DNA of 64,000 nt. It comes from Sycobia sp. Sy_11. Its lineage: Eukaryota; Arthropoda; Insecta; Hymenoptera; Epichrysomallidae. Position 1 is the first letter of the stretch. Each line of letters begins with the position of its first letter. Positions 13,625 through 27,959 of this stretch are shown here, piece by piece. The notes below the pieces were generated by a model. That model was given only the letters and a program-made list of their open reading frames with translations. It was not told the DNA's origin and did not search any database. The stretch covers positions 372,001 to 436,000 of the forward strand of contig JACCIC010000099.1 of assembly GCA_018907035.1 (NCBI GenBank), given 5' to 3'. The position numbers and the translations under genes were made by a program.

Positions 13625-15351
13625 CTCTGTTTATCTATCTACCTATCTATGTATCTTTCTTACTCTCTGCAGATATCATCGCCCCTTCCCCTGACTTTCT
13701 CTGACATTTACCGGCGTGTTTCTAATTTCCAAAAGGTCGGTAACCGTGTATATATGATGCGCGGAAATTACCGTAAACGCGAGTGGCGTAACGAGTGCAT
13801 TGCATACATTTATAAATATCGAGCGTCTTCGCGGCTTTATATATAATGTGCATAATTTATAGCCCCGGCAGGTATTATATATACCGGCCTGCGGGTAAGT
13901 CATTTTTCAACGATCGCTATATGATAATAAACATGATCTTTTTTATATATACAATCGTGATTCTGTAAAAGAAGTCTGTTATACATAGTTATATATAGTT
14001 TGTAGTCAATACACAGTACCGACACAAATTCTATAATGCTCATGTCATACATACATAGAGCACTGTTCTTCTATTTCGATATTGTTTTTTAATACATATT
14101 TCAGGTAGCATCAATGCTTTTTTTACGAGATTTTCATTATAATGAAAATTAATTTATACCGGCAATAATACTTTTCTAATAAAAATTTGTAAATATTGTT
14201 AATTTAATTAGCTATAACTTTATGGAATTTATATTATAACCAAAAAAGTCTCATTGTAAACTTATTAATGGAAAATCGAACAGTCTATTGATATGTTATT
14301 TGACTGAAATTTATCGTACTAACGGATCATATAAATTTTCAGATAAAAAAATCCATTTGCTATTCAAATGAACGATTTGCAGAAATGAAAAATTCTGCTA
14401 CAATCCATTAAGCTAGAATAAATTTAGCGTGTTTCTTTTACTCATTATAATTTCTGTTCTCTTCCAACGCACGATTTACATGCAAACAATTGTGCGAAAA
14501 TCCGAAAGTAACACGATTGACACCAATAAAGCTATAAGATAATTGTTTTTCGAAACTTTTTCAGCCATTCACGGACTTTCTTTCTATCAATTATTATTAT
14601 TATTTAAATAATAAGTTGTGGAGAAAGGCTTGAAAGTATGAAAGCCTATAAACCATGTACTAACTTATATAGAGACGTATAAATTGCTGCATCTGCTTTT
14701 CAAAATTATTCGAAATGTTCTTTCGTTTCTCCAAGTTCATTAATAAAATTGTACGAATTTGGGAACGTTTCTCTTTCAAATATTCATCTGGAAGGTACAT
14801 AAATACAATACATATGGTCTATAATGTTTCTTCAAAACAGAAAAGACATTTTCACTTTCTCGTCCTCATAAAATTGAAATCGTGAACTTGTCCAGAGTCT
14901 AATTGGCGTGTTGATAAATAGGCGTTTATGTCAATATGTAACGAAAATGTCACCAATCTTGGGATTCTGTCGACTGCACGTAAAAATGTTTGATTTATCG
15001 CGCGCGCCCGCGATGCGCGGTGTATAGGTGAAAGTACTCTGCTATTGTATACATTATATATATATTACCGGGTAGAGGAAGGCTATGCGAACGAATAAGT
15101 CATATACTAAAAGTTAATTTAACTCCAAGCTTTCAGTTGAATCATCACCGAAAGGCATTAGGGGAAACTTTTGAATTGTTCATAATTTAAAAACTTACCA
15201 GTATATATATATGAACTTGTAATAATAAGACTTTTTGTTTCAGAAAGTTATACGTTGGTTACCCTCGACTTTATCTCTGTGGTATACAATTGCGCAGTAC
15301 TTTTTTATGTACGAAACTATAAATTTGAAATGTGAATACAATTCAATTCAA

Positions 15352-15353
<2 letters not shown>

Positions 15354-15401
<48 letters not shown>
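15354..15401. repeat. (TA)n microsatellite
   Basis: About 23 TA units, preceded by a duplicated AATTC motif. Confidence 0.95.
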
Positions 15402-15403
<2 letters not shown>

Positions 15404-15719
15404 TTTATAGGTAACAAATTAATTATGCACCGTAATTTTTAAATTAACATCAATTTCTGCCGGTTTTGTTGAAAAAATTAGCTTCAGGTTAAACGTACAC
15501 CAAGATCCTACGAATCGGCGTAAAGACCTACATGCACCTCATCAGCGAACCCATATTATAAACTGCGGATAAGATTATACTTAACGTTATAATTTATACC
15601 CTTGTATGGATCAAAATAGAAAACTGTTGATTCCGGTAGAGCGTATATTATTTATGTATGGGAATGCTTCGACCTGAGCTCGTATACATCGACATGGGGA
15701 AACTTTGAGAAACCACTTG

Positions 15720-15720
<1 letters not shown>

Positions 15721-15771
<51 letters not shown>
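15721..15771. repeat. (TA)n microsatellite
   Basis: About 25 TA units. Confidence 0.95.
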
Positions 15772-15772
<1 letters not shown>

Positions 15773-15945
15773 CTTGCTTGACCCTGATGATGCATCGGTT
15801 CTATCTGCGATCTCCCGCGAAATCGTGTGCGTATTATAAGTATGAAAATGGGATGAAACGATCCGACCTGCAGGAAAGCCACTAGAGACTCGTCTGTGTC
15901 CATCTATGTGTTGATCATGCACACCTATGCATGCATACATACATA

Positions 15946-15948
<3 letters not shown>

Positions 15949-16001
<53 letters not shown>
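15949..16001. repeat. (TA)n microsatellite
   Basis: About 26 TA units after a short CATA repeat. It is separated by about 60 bp of GC-rich sequence from a (GA)n tract at 16060-16099. Confidence 0.95.
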
Positions 16002-16008
<7 letters not shown>

Positions 16009-16059
16009 CAGTAGTTCTCTGACTGCCACAGGCGGCCACGGCCGAAGAGCGACGAAGAT

Positions 16060-16099
<40 letters not shown>
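16060..16099. repeat. (GA)n microsatellite
   Basis: About 18 GA units. Confidence 0.95.
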
Positions 16100-16102
<3 letters not shown>

Positions 16103-16701
16103 GCTACCACCAAGTAGGTCACAACGGGACACTTCTTTCGGAATTCTTCATCTCGTCTATGTGTCAAGAAGTCTCCATAGCCTCGTCGCGGGTCCGTTCA
16201 GCTTTCTCGCGTTTGCAGTATACCTATATAATATATCCATTCGTACATAATCACACGGCTTCAGTTACCCCGATGACGGGATATATGTTAATTTATCCGG
16301 GAGGCTTTCTTTTTCGGTCGCCGCTCCACGGGGGGATATCGCGGGTCAGAAACGCGGATGAACGCAGCGATTGTAAACAAGACTCTCATTGATGCTTTAT
16401 AGCGCGAAACGAGCGATCATATATGCGTGTTGCAATCCATTTGCTCATTTCTCAAACTTTTTTTCTGTTAATAAAAAAAATAAAAAAATAACGAAGCAAA
16501 ACAAAAATTACAAGGTCTTACTACTGTATAATACGTAATACGTCGCGACTGTTTTCGCGTAAATTCAATGTCGAGCAGCACTTGTCTCTGCATATTACTA
16601 ATATCAATAGCGAAAGGAAATAGTGCAATGCACTTTATATAAAGAAAAGAAAGTAAATACAACAGGTGGAATTAATTAACTATTTGTAAAACTGAACCAA
16701 G

Positions 16702-16705
<4 letters not shown>

Positions 16706-16776
<71 letters not shown>
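16706..16776. repeat. (TG)n microsatellite
   Basis: About 34 TG units, running into an ACGTGCGCGCGTATGTG segment. Confidence 0.95.
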
Positions 16777-16777
<1 letters not shown>

Positions 16778-19601
16778 TGCGCGCGTATGTGAGTGTAGTC
16801 CAATCCAATTAGCATTTTACATCGATATAGCCGGTTGCTGATATAATTAATCGCTCTAGTAAAAGCATATAAATATACTTTGTACGAATATGCTTAGCTC
16901 TTATACTATCTTACTCTCGCATGTATTATATATATAATCATCACTTGCGAGCATAAATTGTGTGCACAAAGTTGAAAATATTTTAAAATGAATAACTTGG
17001 AGGTTTCTTCTACATAGTTTTAGTATAACGCATTATTTATAAATTGTTATATATGTATACAGAACTGTTATATTTATTATTCATTACGAATATTGAGGGC
17101 TATTGTATACAAAAACATAATGCGAATGATCGGAGAAAGTAAAGAATAAGTAAAAAGCATGCGTGAATAAATTTATTTTTGACGAGCGTTTATCCCGAGC
17201 TTCCTCGAGACAGAGAGAAAGAGGGAGGGGGAGTGGTGAGTTTTTACTTTCACAGTTTTTTTTCACTTTCGATTGAAGGTCCCAAACGAAACCTTGAAAC
17301 AACCGTCTGAATTCGGCTACCGCACGAGAGCAGGTTTCTTACTTTCTCCGCGGGATCGAGATACCGAATGTATATGTAAGCTTCCTGCATAGGAGTGTAT
17401 ATATATATATATATATATGAATACGTAATCACTTTCGTTTTCTGTAAGTCGAAATTCTTTTGCTTTAAATTACGTCGGGTCGGCTTTTATATATTTTGTC
17501 TCCTCAAGAAATTGATATATGCAGTCAAACGTTGACGTTATAAAGTTGAATTAATTATTAATTTTAGCTATTAATTCATTATATATACGTATGCATTATT
17601 ATTTTGTAACACTTTATCCGTTTGACGCAGATTTTAATTTCATGCAGATTTCAATCTGACGCATTACCATACTTTTTTTTTTAATTAAATTCCATTATTC
17701 TTATACTCATAGAACTTAATTATAATATATGGGTAAACAGTCGCCTATACCTTTGCCACTAAGTAAGAAAATCTAGGAAGATATGTTTTATGATGCGGTT
17801 GCAACCTACTAAGCAATAAAGGCGTATCGAAAGCTATATAGATATAATGTGAAGAAAGCCTGCCGAAGAATCACGCAAAATGTTCGTAGCGCCTATTAAA
17901 TAAAGTCATCTACCGTTTATAAAGTCATCTTTCTTACCCGCAACTATAATCGAAAAACAACATAAAATTACTAATGATACAGATTAATAATTATTAATAA
18001 ATAGAATTGATAATTATAATATTACTGGTATCAAGAGAGTTATATTAAATTTTTTGATGCTTTAGTATATATACGAATTAGAAGCAACAACTTGTTACAA
18101 ACTGTTGTAAATTCGATAACAATAAAAATACAAAGTAACGCAGTGAAAAAATAAGTCAATCTTGTACGTGCAATTTATAAATAAGGGAAAATTCATGAAA
18201 CGCTTGAATTATTATAGATATATGAAAACAAAAATTTAATAATAAATTACGCGAATGAAAAAAAGCGAATGATTTCCACACGAAAGGAGAGAAAAAATAT
18301 CGCACGTGAAAATGACCAACGGCCTCCAGGTTTTGTAGATTGTCGTTTTGTACATGCGATGGATTTTTTCACTTTTTTCGATTACTGAAAAATTATTGTT
18401 TTAGGCCACCAATCGAATGCGATTTTTGTTATTATACTCACTGGTGAGGGAATGTTATACGTGTCGCTATGACGGTCAAAAAAAACGTTGTATTTATACT
18501 ACGTAGCTATGATAATGTGCATATCCAATAGGTGTAAGTAATCCATAGAAGTAATAATAGATGCGGATTAATGTACATGCGTCTTCAATATTTTATGAAG
18601 CCGTCAAATTCCGGAAATGAAATATAAATAATAGAATACGTATATCTCCGAATACTATAATAAGACTCGAAAAAAATCACGTATTTGAGATAATCTTGCA
18701 GTAAATGTGCTTTTTGATTCAACCAAAGTTCGAGTGGTAACGTACATAATTAATGATAAGAACAGCGGACTAATGATAAGCATGAAAATATATAAAATAC
18801 TGTACGTATCTTCAGAATTAAAAAATTTATGTATTTCAACTACGTGGTAAGTGTACTACAATATTGTCACATGTTACAATTAATAATATGGTTGCAATTG
18901 GATAATTCTAATAACTCATCTTTACATTGAATATTTTTAGAAAAAGATATTTTTGTATTGGTATTTGAAATAGGAAGTCTATATGCACATCTACAATTGT
19001 TTCAATTTCGGAATTGCCTACTTTTCTGCTTACAAAATAAGTTCAATTTAACACGCGATTACTGAATAATTATTGGATATACTTAAGTTCCAGTAAAATG
19101 CTCACTATCAATTTCGTTTATTCCGTTTGATATTTATTGATTTATCATTCCGTTCCTTCGTTTTGTGTGAAAATTTTCTGTTCATGGGTAGTTAATACAC
19201 AAGTTAAAAATTTATAATTCTATATAATACTATAAGGAAATGTCTGTTGGATGTAACTTTAATGTATCATTATTAATACTCTAAGAACTATAATGTGAAA
19301 TTATTCTTTATTTTCAAGGGGTATCAGCAAAATTGGTTACTAAAGAATTCGACTGCCCGTATATTTCAAGTTCATTTGGTTGCAAATATATTCAAGCTTC
19401 TCGCGAAGAGGAGACGCAAAATTTAGTATACGATAATGGAATCATTATGATGCTTACATATAATACTCAGAAACGTGACTTCAATGGAAGAAAAATCATT
19501 CAGCCACGTGCACGCGCATGTTCCACCTAGTCGATCTTTACATATTATATATTTTAATATATGTGTGAGAGCCATATTTATCAAAACGAATATTTTATTT
19601 T

Positions 19602-19602
<1 letters not shown>

Positions 19603-19651
<49 letters not shown>
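19603..19651. repeat. (TA)n microsatellite
   Basis: About 24 TA units. Confidence 0.95.
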
Positions 19652-19656
<5 letters not shown>

Positions 19657-20253
19657 CGGCATTCTGAAAGATTTTCCTTCAAGAAGCTGTTTAGACAACT
19701 TTTATCCAATTTCAATTTGAATTTCAATCTCAACCTCATATCATCTCGCATAACTTCACACATCTCCATATTAAAACACATACATATATTTTTGACTATA
19801 AACAGAAGAAAATTTCAGTAAATTCAGACAAAAATGTAGTTGTCTTGATTGCTTGATACAATTGAAATATTTATATTTATCAACTGCCTCAATTTGAAAA
19901 CTTAGTTGAAATAAAAAAGCCTACATTTAAATATATACTTACATTATTTTAATCGAAGTCCTTCTTCTTAGCCGTCGAGAAGAAAGAGATGTTTTTTTTA
20001 GTAGTCGATAATTTATTTCAACAATTCGTTAAATTTTTTGTCCGTGTTTATCCAAACTAAATTTTCAGAAATCTTTGACGCTTATGTATATATGGAAATT
20101 CCAGTTTGTACGACATAACTAATAATTTACCCAGACTCTTTTTATTGTTAAAAAAAGAAAAAGAAAAAAGAAAAAGAAACGACGACTCTTCCGCAGTTGC
20201 GGTCGTCGCGCGGGTCCGCTTCGCAGGGAGGGGGGAGTGGAGGCAAAGCTCAC

Positions 20254-20439
20254 CTTCTCGACGAGCGGCTCCTTGATCTCGGTGCCCTCCGCGACTTCCG
20301 CGCTCTCCGGCGCGGGCGCCTCCAACTGCTTGAATATGTCCTGGTGCGAATTGTTGTTGAGGGCATGATCGCCGCTGATGGCTGTGTCGTTTATTGTTCC
20401 GTCGCTGACTTCCTCGACGCCTGCCAGTATTTTCATCAT
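20254..20439 (-). CDS. PAQR3: Inferred first coding exon of the PAQR3-like gene
   Basis: Sixty-two codons from the first of two adjacent ATGs (20439 and 20436) to a GAG AAG|GTGAGC donor in phase 0, which matches the phase-0 acceptor at 11038. A TTCTCTCTTTTAG acceptor at about 20468 shows this is an internal exon with 28 nt of 5' UTR before the ATG, so a non-coding exon lies further upstream. The encoded segment is acidic and hydrophilic (EEVSDG, APAPESAEVAEGTE, EPLVEK), as expected for a cytoplasmic N-terminus before the first membrane helix. GC content is well above the surroundings. The link to exons 2-6 rests on strand, phase and absence of any other partner; there is no recognisable homology in this part. 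Confidence 0.55.
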
Positions 20440-22079
20440 TGGACGGGCCGTGTGTTGACTTGCGCGCCTAAAAGAGAGAAGAAAAAAATCCATAATTGTT
20501 TTACAAGACTTTGATAAGAAAGAACGGGATATGGTATATTTATGTCGTCTAATTAGACCGGTTTGAAAATCGGAAGACCCGTTTTCTAAAGTTATACCTG
20601 TAAATTTTTGGATGAAGGCTCGTTTATTTAGTATTAATGAAAAGCATATCGTATTATATCTGAATAATATATCCGCGGGTATAATAAACGGCCGTATTGA
20701 ATCTACGATCAGGACACAACTGAAAAATTGATTTTGAGTTGTAAATGTATTATAATTTCAACGGAAGAATATTCAAAAGCTTCGCAACCAAATATACGAG
20801 TAAATATTCTGAATAATTTTATTCACCAGAATTCATTTGCTTACTAATTTGGTAAATAAAAAACGATAAGAACAAAGTTGTTAATTTCAAATAAATAATT
20901 ATGAAAACATAGCTCTAATTAAATATTTTGTTTGAAATAGTTCTTAATAGACTGTGAGAAAAATTTATTTCAATTTAAGATAAATATTGTTTCGATTCAA
21001 ATAAAATAATTGATTAACGCTATTTGCGTAAATATTTAGTTGAAATAAATAATTTAAAAGCTATAAACAACGGTAGTTTCACCGTAAAGATTGTACCGAG
21101 TATAATTATCTATTATTCTTATTGCAATTAAAACTACGTTAATTAAGTCTGTAAACTACTGGAAATCTTTTATTAATATATTGTACTAATTAAGGCTACT
21201 GACCGTACTGTAGCTGATGAGCATTGGAATCGAGCTATACGTATTATTATTATTTATTGATTTATTTATTTATTTCTTTTACAATTTATTTTTGCAGAGT
21301 AGTGTAGAATGCCCGTACCGAGAAAGGCGTGTAGAAATTAGAATTGTTTTTTTTCTTCTATTTGTTATATATAAGAAGTATATTGGCGGGGTTTTCACCT
21401 CTAATTCACCGATCAAAGCGGAAGTAATTTTATCGCCTGTATCATAAATAAATTGCCCGTGACTGAAAGTGGGCATTAAATAGATTACATTTCCACATAC
21501 GTAAGTTTACTCGGATTGTGATGGAAAAATAATAGAGATTTATGTAAACGACCTTTTTTTTTAGATCAATCACCTCTAAAACTTTCTTAATTTCCGTGAC
21601 GTATTATATGTATACATACAGAATCGTAAAGTAGAATGTAAAAAAGTGAAATTTCGAATATTTTTTAATAGTGAAGACTGATTAATTTAAAAACTGAATT
21701 ATGATTTAATTACTGCTCACTTTTAAATTGTGTTCGCGCAATATATAATATAATAAATGAATTATCGCGATCTATATCTATATATTATACTTTAGTAAAA
21801 AATCATTTAGGAGCACACTAATTGTCTAATACTAAAAATATTCTCGGAATAGATGCGCACTATAATGATTTCGTTATTAGCTTATTTTTAGTTAATAACG
21901 ATTCGGCTTTGTTAAAATTAAATCTAACACAGAGCGTAATCAAATATACATTTAACACAAACGCATTTCGTTGTTTAACAAAGTCAGAGTCTGAGAAAAT
22001 TTCGACATCGTTTCTCCCACATTCATAAAATTGACCATAATCTAAACGAGTATATAATTGAACCTTTTTAATCTCCCCC

Positions 22080-22850
22080 TTAGCAAATGTATGTACATAC
22101 GCGCACGTGCGCGTACAGGCACTCGCGTACGCAGGCGTAAACACAGAGCCAGTGGTATTTGCATTTGCTTTGTCCGGCTTTGTCCTGAAAATCCGCGCGC
22201 TAACGGCTAACGGTCGATCCAAACGCTTGCCCAACGAGCTCGTTACGCACCTCGCGCGCGCAAAACCAATCCTTTGCGGATTATATATTCCTCCGTATCG
22301 CCCCCCCCCCCCGCCGAGCGTTCTGTAACCCGTAGCGCGCGGCACCGCGGGAGAGGCGCGCGTACCTTGAAAACGCGGGCGCCACCGGTGCAGCGGCTAA
22401 AGCGCGACACTCGCAAGGGACGCGAGTGCCGTTTCGCAGCGGGCGCGCTTCTTCCAGCGGCCAGAGCGGCTTCCCGTTCGCCCTCGCCCCCATGCCGGCC
22501 ACGCAGGTGCACGCGCGAATATATGTACGCATGCACATCGGCGCACCGCGGCCTATTGTACGTAATGCGCGGTGGATCTCTCGCCGCGCCGGCCCGCGCG
22601 GCGCAATTAATTATATTACATCCCGCGAGGCGCGAGAAAGTTTCCGACGCGAAAACGGGACGCGCGCAGGTCCATTAATGGAAGAGCCCGCGAGCCAGCT
22701 CTGCGACGTATCTATATATGAGATAGCGCGGGTATATGCAAGATAAGTATAAAGTATTTAGCGCGAGGTCCCGCGGTGCAGTGTCGGGTCCTCCTTTTCA
22801 CCTCCTCCCTCCCCCTCTCGCTCGCCGGGTCGCGTCCGACGATCCTTTCG
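22080..22850. promoter_or_regulatory. CpG-rich island, candidate PAQR3-like promoter
   Basis: About 750 bp of GC- and CpG-rich sequence in an AT-rich background. On the minus strand a strong donor, TTTTCAAG|GTACGCG, ends a possible non-coding exon at 22366, 1.9 kb upstream of the acceptor at 20468. Long Arg/Pro/Ala-rich frames on both strands are composition artefacts. This is the nearest plausible promoter for the receptor gene. Confidence 0.45.
22366..22540 (-). other. Possible 5' UTR exon of the PAQR3-like gene
   Basis: The downstream border is the donor at 22366/22365. The upstream border (transcription start) is not determined and 22540 is arbitrary within the CpG-rich island. No coding frame is proposed. 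Confidence 0.25.
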
Positions 22851-22852
22851 CT

Positions 22853-22856
<4 letters not shown>

Positions 22857-22908
<52 letters not shown>
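22857..22908. repeat. (TA)n microsatellite
   Basis: About 26 TA units immediately beside the CpG-rich island. Confidence 0.95.
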
Positions 22909-22915
<7 letters not shown>

Positions 22916-24643
22916 AGACTATTTAGTGAGAGCGAATCGCAAACGTGGTTCGAAACGCCTTCGGCACTTTTAGCAAAAGGGCTTGTCTTAGGTGCGATTA
23001 GGCTCAATCCACCGCCGTTGCTTTAATTTTAACGCGATTCGGGCGAATTTAATTGCTAAGCGAATAGAAACTTGGAATAAAGGCAGTTTTTAATGCAATG
23101 CGCGATATAACTCATGTGTTGCATATGTATGACGGGTAAGCAGGCTTAGACATGTCGCGACTTTCACTGCGAAAACCACTTATACTATGACATTTATTGA
23201 TATATATCGTAAGCACGAAAGATGACATGGCTCGCTGTTTACGCATAAGAAGAGAATGTCGGAGATCGCTGTTATGCAGAGTGTACCGACCGAACTGTTT
23301 AGACGAGTCACTTATGTTTTGTCGCAAATTTCGTCCTTACTTCTGCATGGCCGTCAATGTATAGCTTTAAAAAATGTGAAAACATCCATGTAACCCGAGG
23401 TAAATATCTACCACGGAAATATATGGAAATACATTGATTATTTTTCACATATATTTTCGCAATAATAAATCACAATCGTGGACTAGAGCTGTGAAAGTGT
23501 CGGTTTGTTTACAATTGTTAATCATTGGAGCTTGCTTACCGATTTCAATTCTCACATTCAACCATATTTTTTGGAAAACACAAATCGTATACGGTAGCTG
23601 TGAAATTTTTTCATTGGCTTAAATTGAATTCGTTATATGTAGATTTGTTTAAATAAAAAACTATTTAATATGTTCAAATAATAAATAAATAGAGAAAAAG
23701 AAATAGGTTAAATAAATAAATGGAACAACTTAGATGAAATTTAAAAATTGATCAATTTTAATACAAATATGAATAACATTTTCATACGTTCCCCTTCCCC
23801 ATGCGGGATGGGTAAAATTTTATATCGCTATATGTCTATAACGTTTTAATATCGATTTTTAACCTCAAAAACGTTCAAATATTTGATTTATTCAAAAATA
23901 CGAAAACAATTTACGACTCTAATTATATTTAACGTTTATCGCCAAGTAAATAATCATTATTTGCTGATTCTCAACATACAATTTGAAAAAAGTCAGTTCT
24001 AGATTGAAAAATCGTTTCAAGTATCTACTACACCGAGTGTTTGCTATATTTTATATAAATTGTATCTAATGAACTATTTCTTTTAAAGATCAAAGTATCA
24101 AAACATCGTTATAATATATATAGTTATAATAAGCAACAGCACAATTCCATCAGAGAATAAGACTTGAAACGGAAATCCATGCAAATATCTATCGGGGGGG
24201 GGGGGCTTTATGAGCATATGAGAGGAATTAATTAACGTCTTTTACTACTTATTCACCGCGCCAGCTTAACTATAGCGGTAAAACGCACCCGCGACGAGGC
24301 GCGCAAGAAACTCCATTCGAAAACGGGTTTTACTTTATAGATAAAGATTTTATATCGAACCAAAAAAAAGAAGAAAAAAGATTTCTCGCGCAGCCCGTTG
24401 ACCTTCGGGCAATTTACACACACACACACAGACACATATAATAACACGCCTCCTGGAAAACGAGGCGAGTGCAGTGACAGGTGAGAAGTGCGCTCATTTG
24501 CTATGCATAGATATAAAAAAGTTTTTCTTTCAACCTGTATACTTTCATCGTTTGTTATATTGTCGTCGAATTGCCCGCACATCGAATGCGCCACCTTTTT
24601 GGGCAAAGACATCTTAAGATATCTATACCGTATACAAACATAC

Positions 24644-24654
<11 letters not shown>

Positions 24655-24696
<42 letters not shown>
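24655..24696. repeat. (TG)n-(TA)n microsatellite
   Basis: A short TG run leads into about 20 TA units. Confidence 0.95.
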
Positions 24697-24699
<3 letters not shown>

Positions 24700-24884
24700 G
24701 TCCGCGTCCTCGGACGGGTGCGGATCATAAAATTTTCGACCTTCTATCGGTTCGTCCGCGTACGACGACTGATTCTTCACCGATTCATACTTCGATGGTA
24801 GTTCGATAAATAGCTTTCAAACATTTTCGCGAAACTTGCAGCCGGTGGTACGTAAGTGTCCATCTCTCAATCCTATATCTTATA

Positions 24885-24890
<6 letters not shown>

Positions 24891-24944
<54 letters not shown>
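24891..24944. repeat. (TA)n microsatellite
   Basis: About 26 TA units with one ATG interruption near the left end. Confidence 0.95.
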
Positions 24945-24948
<4 letters not shown>

Positions 24949-27305
24949 GACTTCTAAGTGCTCCCTCCTATATTAGATGTTGTTCATTAGCATTTCACTC
25001 TGGAAAATAGGTCGTCTCTTCTCCGATTGTAATTGCACGGATCGATTTAGCTTAATTTTATATTTTTTCCACTGGAGTAAGTGGACTGTTACTGACATTC
25101 GGATGTTTCGCGGACACGCACAGTTTCAGAACACCCCGCGACTCCTTGCGTAAATATAACGTACGTGGGCGCGTGTATCTGTGTTCGTATAGGAATGCGC
25201 GTGCATACGTAAACAAATTCCCAACACGCGAGCGATCCCCTATACAGTTGTGCGATTGAAAATCTACGCTTTGTATGTATTCGTTGATTTTCTCCCGATG
25301 TGTTAATGATGCCTTTATTCAACTAAATCCGCGCATATATAGTGCATTCGTATCCGTTTCTCCGTGCGTTCATTCGTTCGCTCGTACCCATCGCATTTAC
25401 ATATATGCACCCCGTATGTATGCGTATACAGACACGCATCCGCACGTGCAAATATACAAATTTATGCTCGTTTCTCCGGCACGCGATATTTCTTCTTTGT
25501 TTCTTACGCTTAGCTTCCTTTTAATTTTCCTGCTAATGGCATTTTAGTTAAAATTTTTTCGAATACTCTCGATTTCTCATTCGTCATTATATGCACGTAT
25601 AACGTTCAAACATGCGTGTTGGCTTTGTTAAAAAACTTTATTTGCTCTTTTTGTATACAATTTAATCGTGAACGACATTCTTTCTTACGAAAAAAAATTA
25701 TGAAATTTAATAATATCGCAATGTTTAGGGTATGCTATCAAAGTTTGCTGCACGTGTAAAGTATCGCACACTTTTTTTTATATACGAGTAGATTAAAAAT
25801 GCGTTAAGTGATAAAATTTTAGTAAGTTAATGAATTTCATTGCCAAACTGGTGCAAAATGATAGCATTGCCATACAAGTGAAATTTAACAAAAATCAGAA
25901 TACACAAAGTTTATTTCTGAATGTATAATTTCGAACAATAAGAAATTGGCGACGGAAGTGCTATTGCAACATATAAAAATAAAGAATACAAAATTTTTAA
26001 AAAAAACATGGTATAAGGAAATATAAATATATAATATCGCAATTATGTTAAAAACAAGGTTGAAAGATTTTCCTATAGAATTCGTAAGATGTGGATCATT
26101 ACAGGTCTTTGAAAAATTTCTTTTATTATGTTACAATTTTTCATGCATACGCATCAACACATACTGAAAAAAACATATATATTTTAAAAAATTATAATCA
26201 ATTTATTTTTTAATATGAAATATAAATGTCAAATTTCCTCTTTCTAACTACATATATATACTCATTAGCAATATTTAAACTATATTACGAAAACTTCAAT
26301 TAAAAACAGTTTAAAAACATATACTTGAAAGTAATCTTTTGTGATAATAAATTGTCACTAAAAAGTGAGAAATAATTAATTTACTAAAAGACAGAAAATT
26401 TCATATATCACCCTACATGCCTTAATTTCGATTAAGCCTTAATTAAAATTCAAATTGTAATCAGTCATTTTATCGATTGAATCGATCTAAACAATACAGA
26501 TTTACGATTAAAAACAAAAAAAAAACAATAAAAAATAAACTCCAAATGAAAATACTTCGATGACGAATTGGATGAAAATAAAAACATATCAAACAATCAA
26601 AATTGACACGGTATTTTACGATAAGTTTTTCTAATGTGAATATCTAAGCAACGTGTAAACATTTCGCTAGAACGAACGTTACCGAAGTGGTAACATAACG
26701 TAAACTGGACATAAGACGTAATATAGCCGTTCCGTTCATCTATGTAGAAAGTATATGTGTTTCGTTTTGCCTTAAAAAAGATGAATGGCTTGCTTTTTTT
26801 CTTACCGGGTCAACGCGAATCAATTCTCTTGCTCAAACAGCACCTGAATGTATAAATACTTTTCCATATTGAACAAAGAAGACAGAAAACAGGTGGCGCT
26901 ATAGGCAATTTAATCCGAAACGGGTGCAAAAATAGCGAATAAACAGTGGCTCTGCGTGTGAAAGGATCGAATCGACGCTGTACATTGTCTCGTTGCCATT
27001 ATTTAAACATTTTTAAATCGTGAATAGAAAATCAAGACAACGACCTTTATGATAATAACAAGTCGGAAATGGAACTACGGGAAAAAAGGGAAATTAAACG
27101 TCTCAGCCTCAAAAAGAAAACCACGCGGACGTCGCGAAGAGAAAGCCTTTCCGAAGCTCTCGCCACGGCTGTTACAACCAACGAAATCACTCGAATAAAC
27201 AAATTTCGAAAGTCGTTCCCCGCATCCAGTGCGTGCTTGATTTGATCCACTTTTTTTCTTCTTTTTTTATTATTTATAAAACAACGCGTGGTTAATCTCA
27301 AATGA

Positions 27306-27307
<2 letters not shown>

Positions 27308-27358
<51 letters not shown>

Positions 27359-27360
27359 TA
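27308..27360. repeat. (TA)n microsatellite
   Basis: About 25 TA units, with one CA interruption near the right end. Confidence 0.95.
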
Positions 27361-27959
27361 TAGACATAAATTTTAAAAAAATTATCAAATTCCATAAATT
27401 CATTTGCATACTTGCGATATATGGGAATAAAGATTACTAGGAATGTTATGTATATATATAATATTATATTATATGCAGCAATAATTACCTAATGCTATAT
27501 ATGCGTACTGCGATATGTGCGTGTATGTATGTACGTATGTATATATATATGGATTATTGGGTAATCTGAACTAAATCATCAAACTGCAAGCGAAGCCGTT
27601 TGAAGCAACGGCTTATAATACCGCTTATAAATGTGAAACGAACGAGTTTCCCATTTATAATAAACTTTTTACAATGTAACTACTCGTTTCACCGACATCT
27701 TCATTGTGATCGGTTTCCACCTTATCGTTTTATGTATAATAAAAATCCGCAAACTTTAACGCACAACTCAATTATCACCCTTTTCCCTATGCATATATAA
27801 ACATAGCACGCCGCGCACAACCAAGTACATTTTAAATATACATATACCTGTCCCAACTGACCGTAGAAAATCCGTTCTCGCTGCCTCTTTAAGAGCCCGA
27901 TCCATACATTCGGAGGAAATCACCCCCTTGGGATAAGAACCCCCCCCCCCTAGGTGACG

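Larger units (their letters stand above)
11540..20253. other. Long intron, gene-free otherwise
   Basis: If the exon at 20254-20439 is exon 1, this belongs to a 9.2 kb intron. It is AT-rich with many microsatellites (listed separately) and GC-moderate patches near 13.3-13.9 and 16.0-16.4 kb. The open frames are dominated by Tyr-Ile or Ser-Leu repeats read from TA or CT tracts, or are unremarkable; I support none as a gene. Confidence 0.55.

Noticed and set aside
15611..16167. Several frames with Tyr-Ile or Ser-Leu repeats
   Set aside because: They are translations of (TA)n and (GA)n microsatellites. The same applies to similar frames near 12.2, 19.6, 22.9, 24.6, 27.3, 31.2, 38.3, 46.4, 47.6, 61.4 and 63.5 kb.
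22107..22746. Long Arg/Ala/Pro-rich frames on both strands
   Set aside because: Stops are rare in GC-rich CpG-island sequence; frames overlap in several phases and have no family resemblance.
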